The notes under the pieces: generated by a model
Database searches by the model: none
Seen by the model: the letters and a program-made list of their open reading frames with translations, nothing else
Told to the model about the DNA's origin: nothing
Source of the DNA: an uncultured Rhodospirillaceae bacterium
GTDB taxonomy: Bacteria; Pseudomonadota; Alphaproteobacteria; Reyranellales; Reyranellaceae
Direction of reading: 5' to 3'
NCBI GenBank assembly: GCA_945952105.1
Contig: CAMFGZ010000032.1
Coordinates: forward strand, 1-53,014
DNA length: 53,014 nt
In this document: one piece after another, positions 51,771 through 53,014 of the stretch
Numbering within the stretch: position 1 is the first letter of the stretch
Layout: every line of letters starts with the position of its first letter
Made by a program: the position numbers and the translations under genes

Positions 51771-52378
51771 GCGAGGTCGCTCTTCGACACGGTGTGACGG
51801 AGGGCGAAGACTTCGCCTTCGGGTGCGTGGCGGTCACGCGCTGCCTGGGCGGCTTCCACCGACCAGAAGAAGGCGACCAGGGCCCGCTCGATCTGCCGAT
51901 CGGGCGTGCCGCGCAGGTCCTTCTCGGCCGTGTGCGCCTGCCCCACGGTGGCGCGGGCGGTCAGCAGGTCGACGCGCGCCGTTTCCGGGGAGGCGAGCCT
52001 GTCGAAGGGCGCAACATTGTCCGCTTTCATACGCAGGGTGAGCACGGCGGCGCCGATCCCCTCACCCCAGCGCTGCTCGACCGCGCAGACGGTGCGCGAC
52101 GTCTCGCGGAACTTCGGAAAGATAGTGCGGCTCATCGCGCTGGGCGCGCGCAGACGGGCGTAATAGGTCTGGCTCTCGAACGCAGCCGGGCTCTCGGCAT
52201 CGTAGAACAGCAGGTAGCGGCCGGGTCGCGTCACGCCGCTGAAGCGGCTGCCGCGCAGCCAGCCTGGACAGGAGACGCGCTCCTCAAGATGCTCGCGGCT
52301 GTGCCAGTGCTCGAAGAATGCGGCATCGGCCGGATCAATGTCGACCCAGATGGCGAGGACCGCCTTGCCGCCGTTCAA
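51767..52378 (-). CDS. Hypothetical protein, possible dimeric alpha/beta barrel
   Basis: 203 aa from the TTG at 52378, which overlaps the stop of the serine hydrolase (TTGA); a TTG 18 nt upstream is also possible. KAVLAIWVDIDPADAAFFEH and WHSREHLEERVSCPGWLRGS resemble the first strand and helix of EthD/antibiotic-monooxygenase-like folds. A second half-repeat begins near GIGAAVLTLRMKADN. No catalytic motif is clear. It follows the serine hydrolase in the same operon and its stop overlaps the convergent tiny membrane ORF. Confidence 0.7.
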   Translation of the reverse strand: MNGGKAVLAIWVDIDPADAAFFEHWHSREHLEERVSCPGWLRGSRFSGVTRPGRYLLFYDAESPAAFESQTYYARLRAPSAMSRTIFPKFRETSRTVCAVEQRWGEGIGAAVLTLRMKADNVAPFDRLASPETARVDLLTARATVGQAHTAEKDLRGTPDRQIERALVAFFWSVEAAQAARDRHAPEGEVFALRHTVSKSDLA

Positions 52379-53014
52379 GTCTTGGCTGCCGCGCAAGCCG
52401 CTCGCACAGCCTGCGTGAAGGTGACGATCTCGGCGCGACGGTCATGGTCGGTCGCGGGGACGTAAGGCGGCTGCGGCAGGGCGGCGAGCGTGACCACCGA
52501 CAGGTCTTCCTTGCGATAGATGTCGATGCGCTGGCCGGCATGGCCGATCGCCGCCATCACGCCGTCGCCCAGCCACCAGCTGTAGCCGTAATGCGTGATG
52601 TCGGGGACGACCGGTGCGGGCACACTGAAAGCGGGCGTCGCCGCAGCGTCGACCCAGCCCACGGGCAATACACGCGTGCCGCCGATCATGCCGTCCTCGC
52701 GCACGAATTCGGCGAAGCGGCCAAAGTCGCGCAGCACCATGCCGGCACGGCTGCCGCCGATCTCCTGACCGCCGTCGCTCTCCAGCGTATAGAAGGCGTC
52801 GCATTCCATGCCGGCTGGCCGCCAGACCTTTTCCGACATGTAATCGGCCAGCGGCTTGCCGATGGCCCTGGTGAGCGCGGCGCCCAGCAGGAACGTATCG
52901 CCGGAATTGTAGAGGAAGGTGCTGCCCGGCGCGTGCGCGCGCGGCAGCGACGCCATCAGCTTCAGCACGCCGTCGGGCACCTTGTCGGCCAGCGACTTCG
53001 AGTAGCGGTTCACG
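52375..53014 (-). CDS. Serine hydrolase (beta-lactamase family), truncated by window edge
   Basis: The C-terminal 212 or so codons are present; the 5' end lies beyond the window, so the S-x-x-K motif is not seen. The visible second motif is Y-N-S in FLYNSGDTFLLG, and H-A-G in IGHAGQRIDIY is the third box. SRAGMVLRDFGRFAEFVRED and GYSWWLGDG fit class C-like esterases (6-aminohexanoate-dimer-hydrolase type). The stop overlaps the TTG start of the hypothetical gene downstream. Confidence 0.87.
   Translation of the reverse strand, partial: VNRYSKSLADKVPDGVLKLMASLPRAHAPGSTFLYNSGDTFLLGAALTRAIGKPLADYMSEKVWRPAGMECDAFYTLESDGGQEIGGSRAGMVLRDFGRFAEFVREDGMIGGTRVLPVGWVDAAATPAFSVPAPVVPDITHYGYSWWLGDGVMAAIGHAGQRIDIYRKEDLSVVTLAALPQPPYVPATDHDRRAEIVTFTQAVRAACAAAKT

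Overview
This is a GC-rich bacterial chromosome segment with about 55 protein genes. I found no rRNA or tRNA gene, no insertion sequence, no phage gene and no CRISPR array. The gene content suggests a metabolically versatile alphaproteobacterium: five acyl-CoA dehydrogenases, two CaiB/BaiF CoA-transferases, a feruloyl-CoA synthetase-like ligase, SDR enzymes, a GMC oxidoreductase, a TauD-type dioxygenase, a Bug-type periplasmic binding protein and many solute transporters. A soil or water relative of Reyranella or Bradyrhizobium is my impression; it was not tested by any search.

Layout. 1-4266 (minus): four-gene operon of three acyl-CoA dehydrogenases and a DUF1993 protein. 4423-5776 (plus): an OmpW porin behind an FNR/FixK-type palindrome, then a DUF2867 protein. 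5773-9456: two CoA-transferases on opposite strands and an HcaT-like MFS carrier. 9541-13487 (minus): D-threonine-aldolase-type PLP enzyme, SDR and acyl-CoA ligase. 13579-16740 (plus): OxlT-like MFS carrier, ACAD11-like dehydrogenase and a YidH-like membrane protein. 16771-21274: VOC protein divergent from a TetR-HlyD-ABC ATPase-permease efflux operon. 21345-25715 (plus): DMT carrier, SDR, alpha/beta hydrolase, acyl-CoA dehydrogenase and a small secreted cysteine-repeat protein. 25716-26599 (minus): ArsR-SRPBCC pair with twin operators. 26742-31359: epoxide hydrolase, GNAT, haloacid dehalogenase, DHA2 MFS pump and LysE exporter.

31409-38220 is the most coherent system: a LysR regulator and an M28 peptidase, divergent from a polar amino-acid ABC transporter (ATPase, binding protein, permease), an M20 deacylase and an arginase-fold protein. 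The last lacks both a metal-binding histidine and the guanidinium-binding glutamate of its family. Together they look like an uptake and hydrolysis route for an unidentified N-acylated or guanidino-like amino-acid derivative.

38310-43843 holds a secreted dienelactone-hydrolase-like protein, a Tat-exported Bug protein, an N-acyl-D-amino-acid deacylase, and an RNHCP zinc ribbon-serine hydrolase-membrane protein operon. 43864-46709 carries envelope proteins (glycine-zipper lipoprotein, OmpA) and a TauD dioxygenase. 46749-51206 holds a peptide-type binding protein, a GMC oxidoreductase and an amidohydrolase. 51203-51770 has three tiny overlapping membrane ORFs, one junction probably a frameshift. 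The window ends in a hypothetical protein and a truncated serine hydrolase.

Three themes cut across the window. Interspersed palindromic repeats of at least three families sit between genes. Genes are often coupled through ATGA, GTGA, TTGA or TGATG overlaps. Three genes have their best ribosome-binding site in front of a CTG codon.
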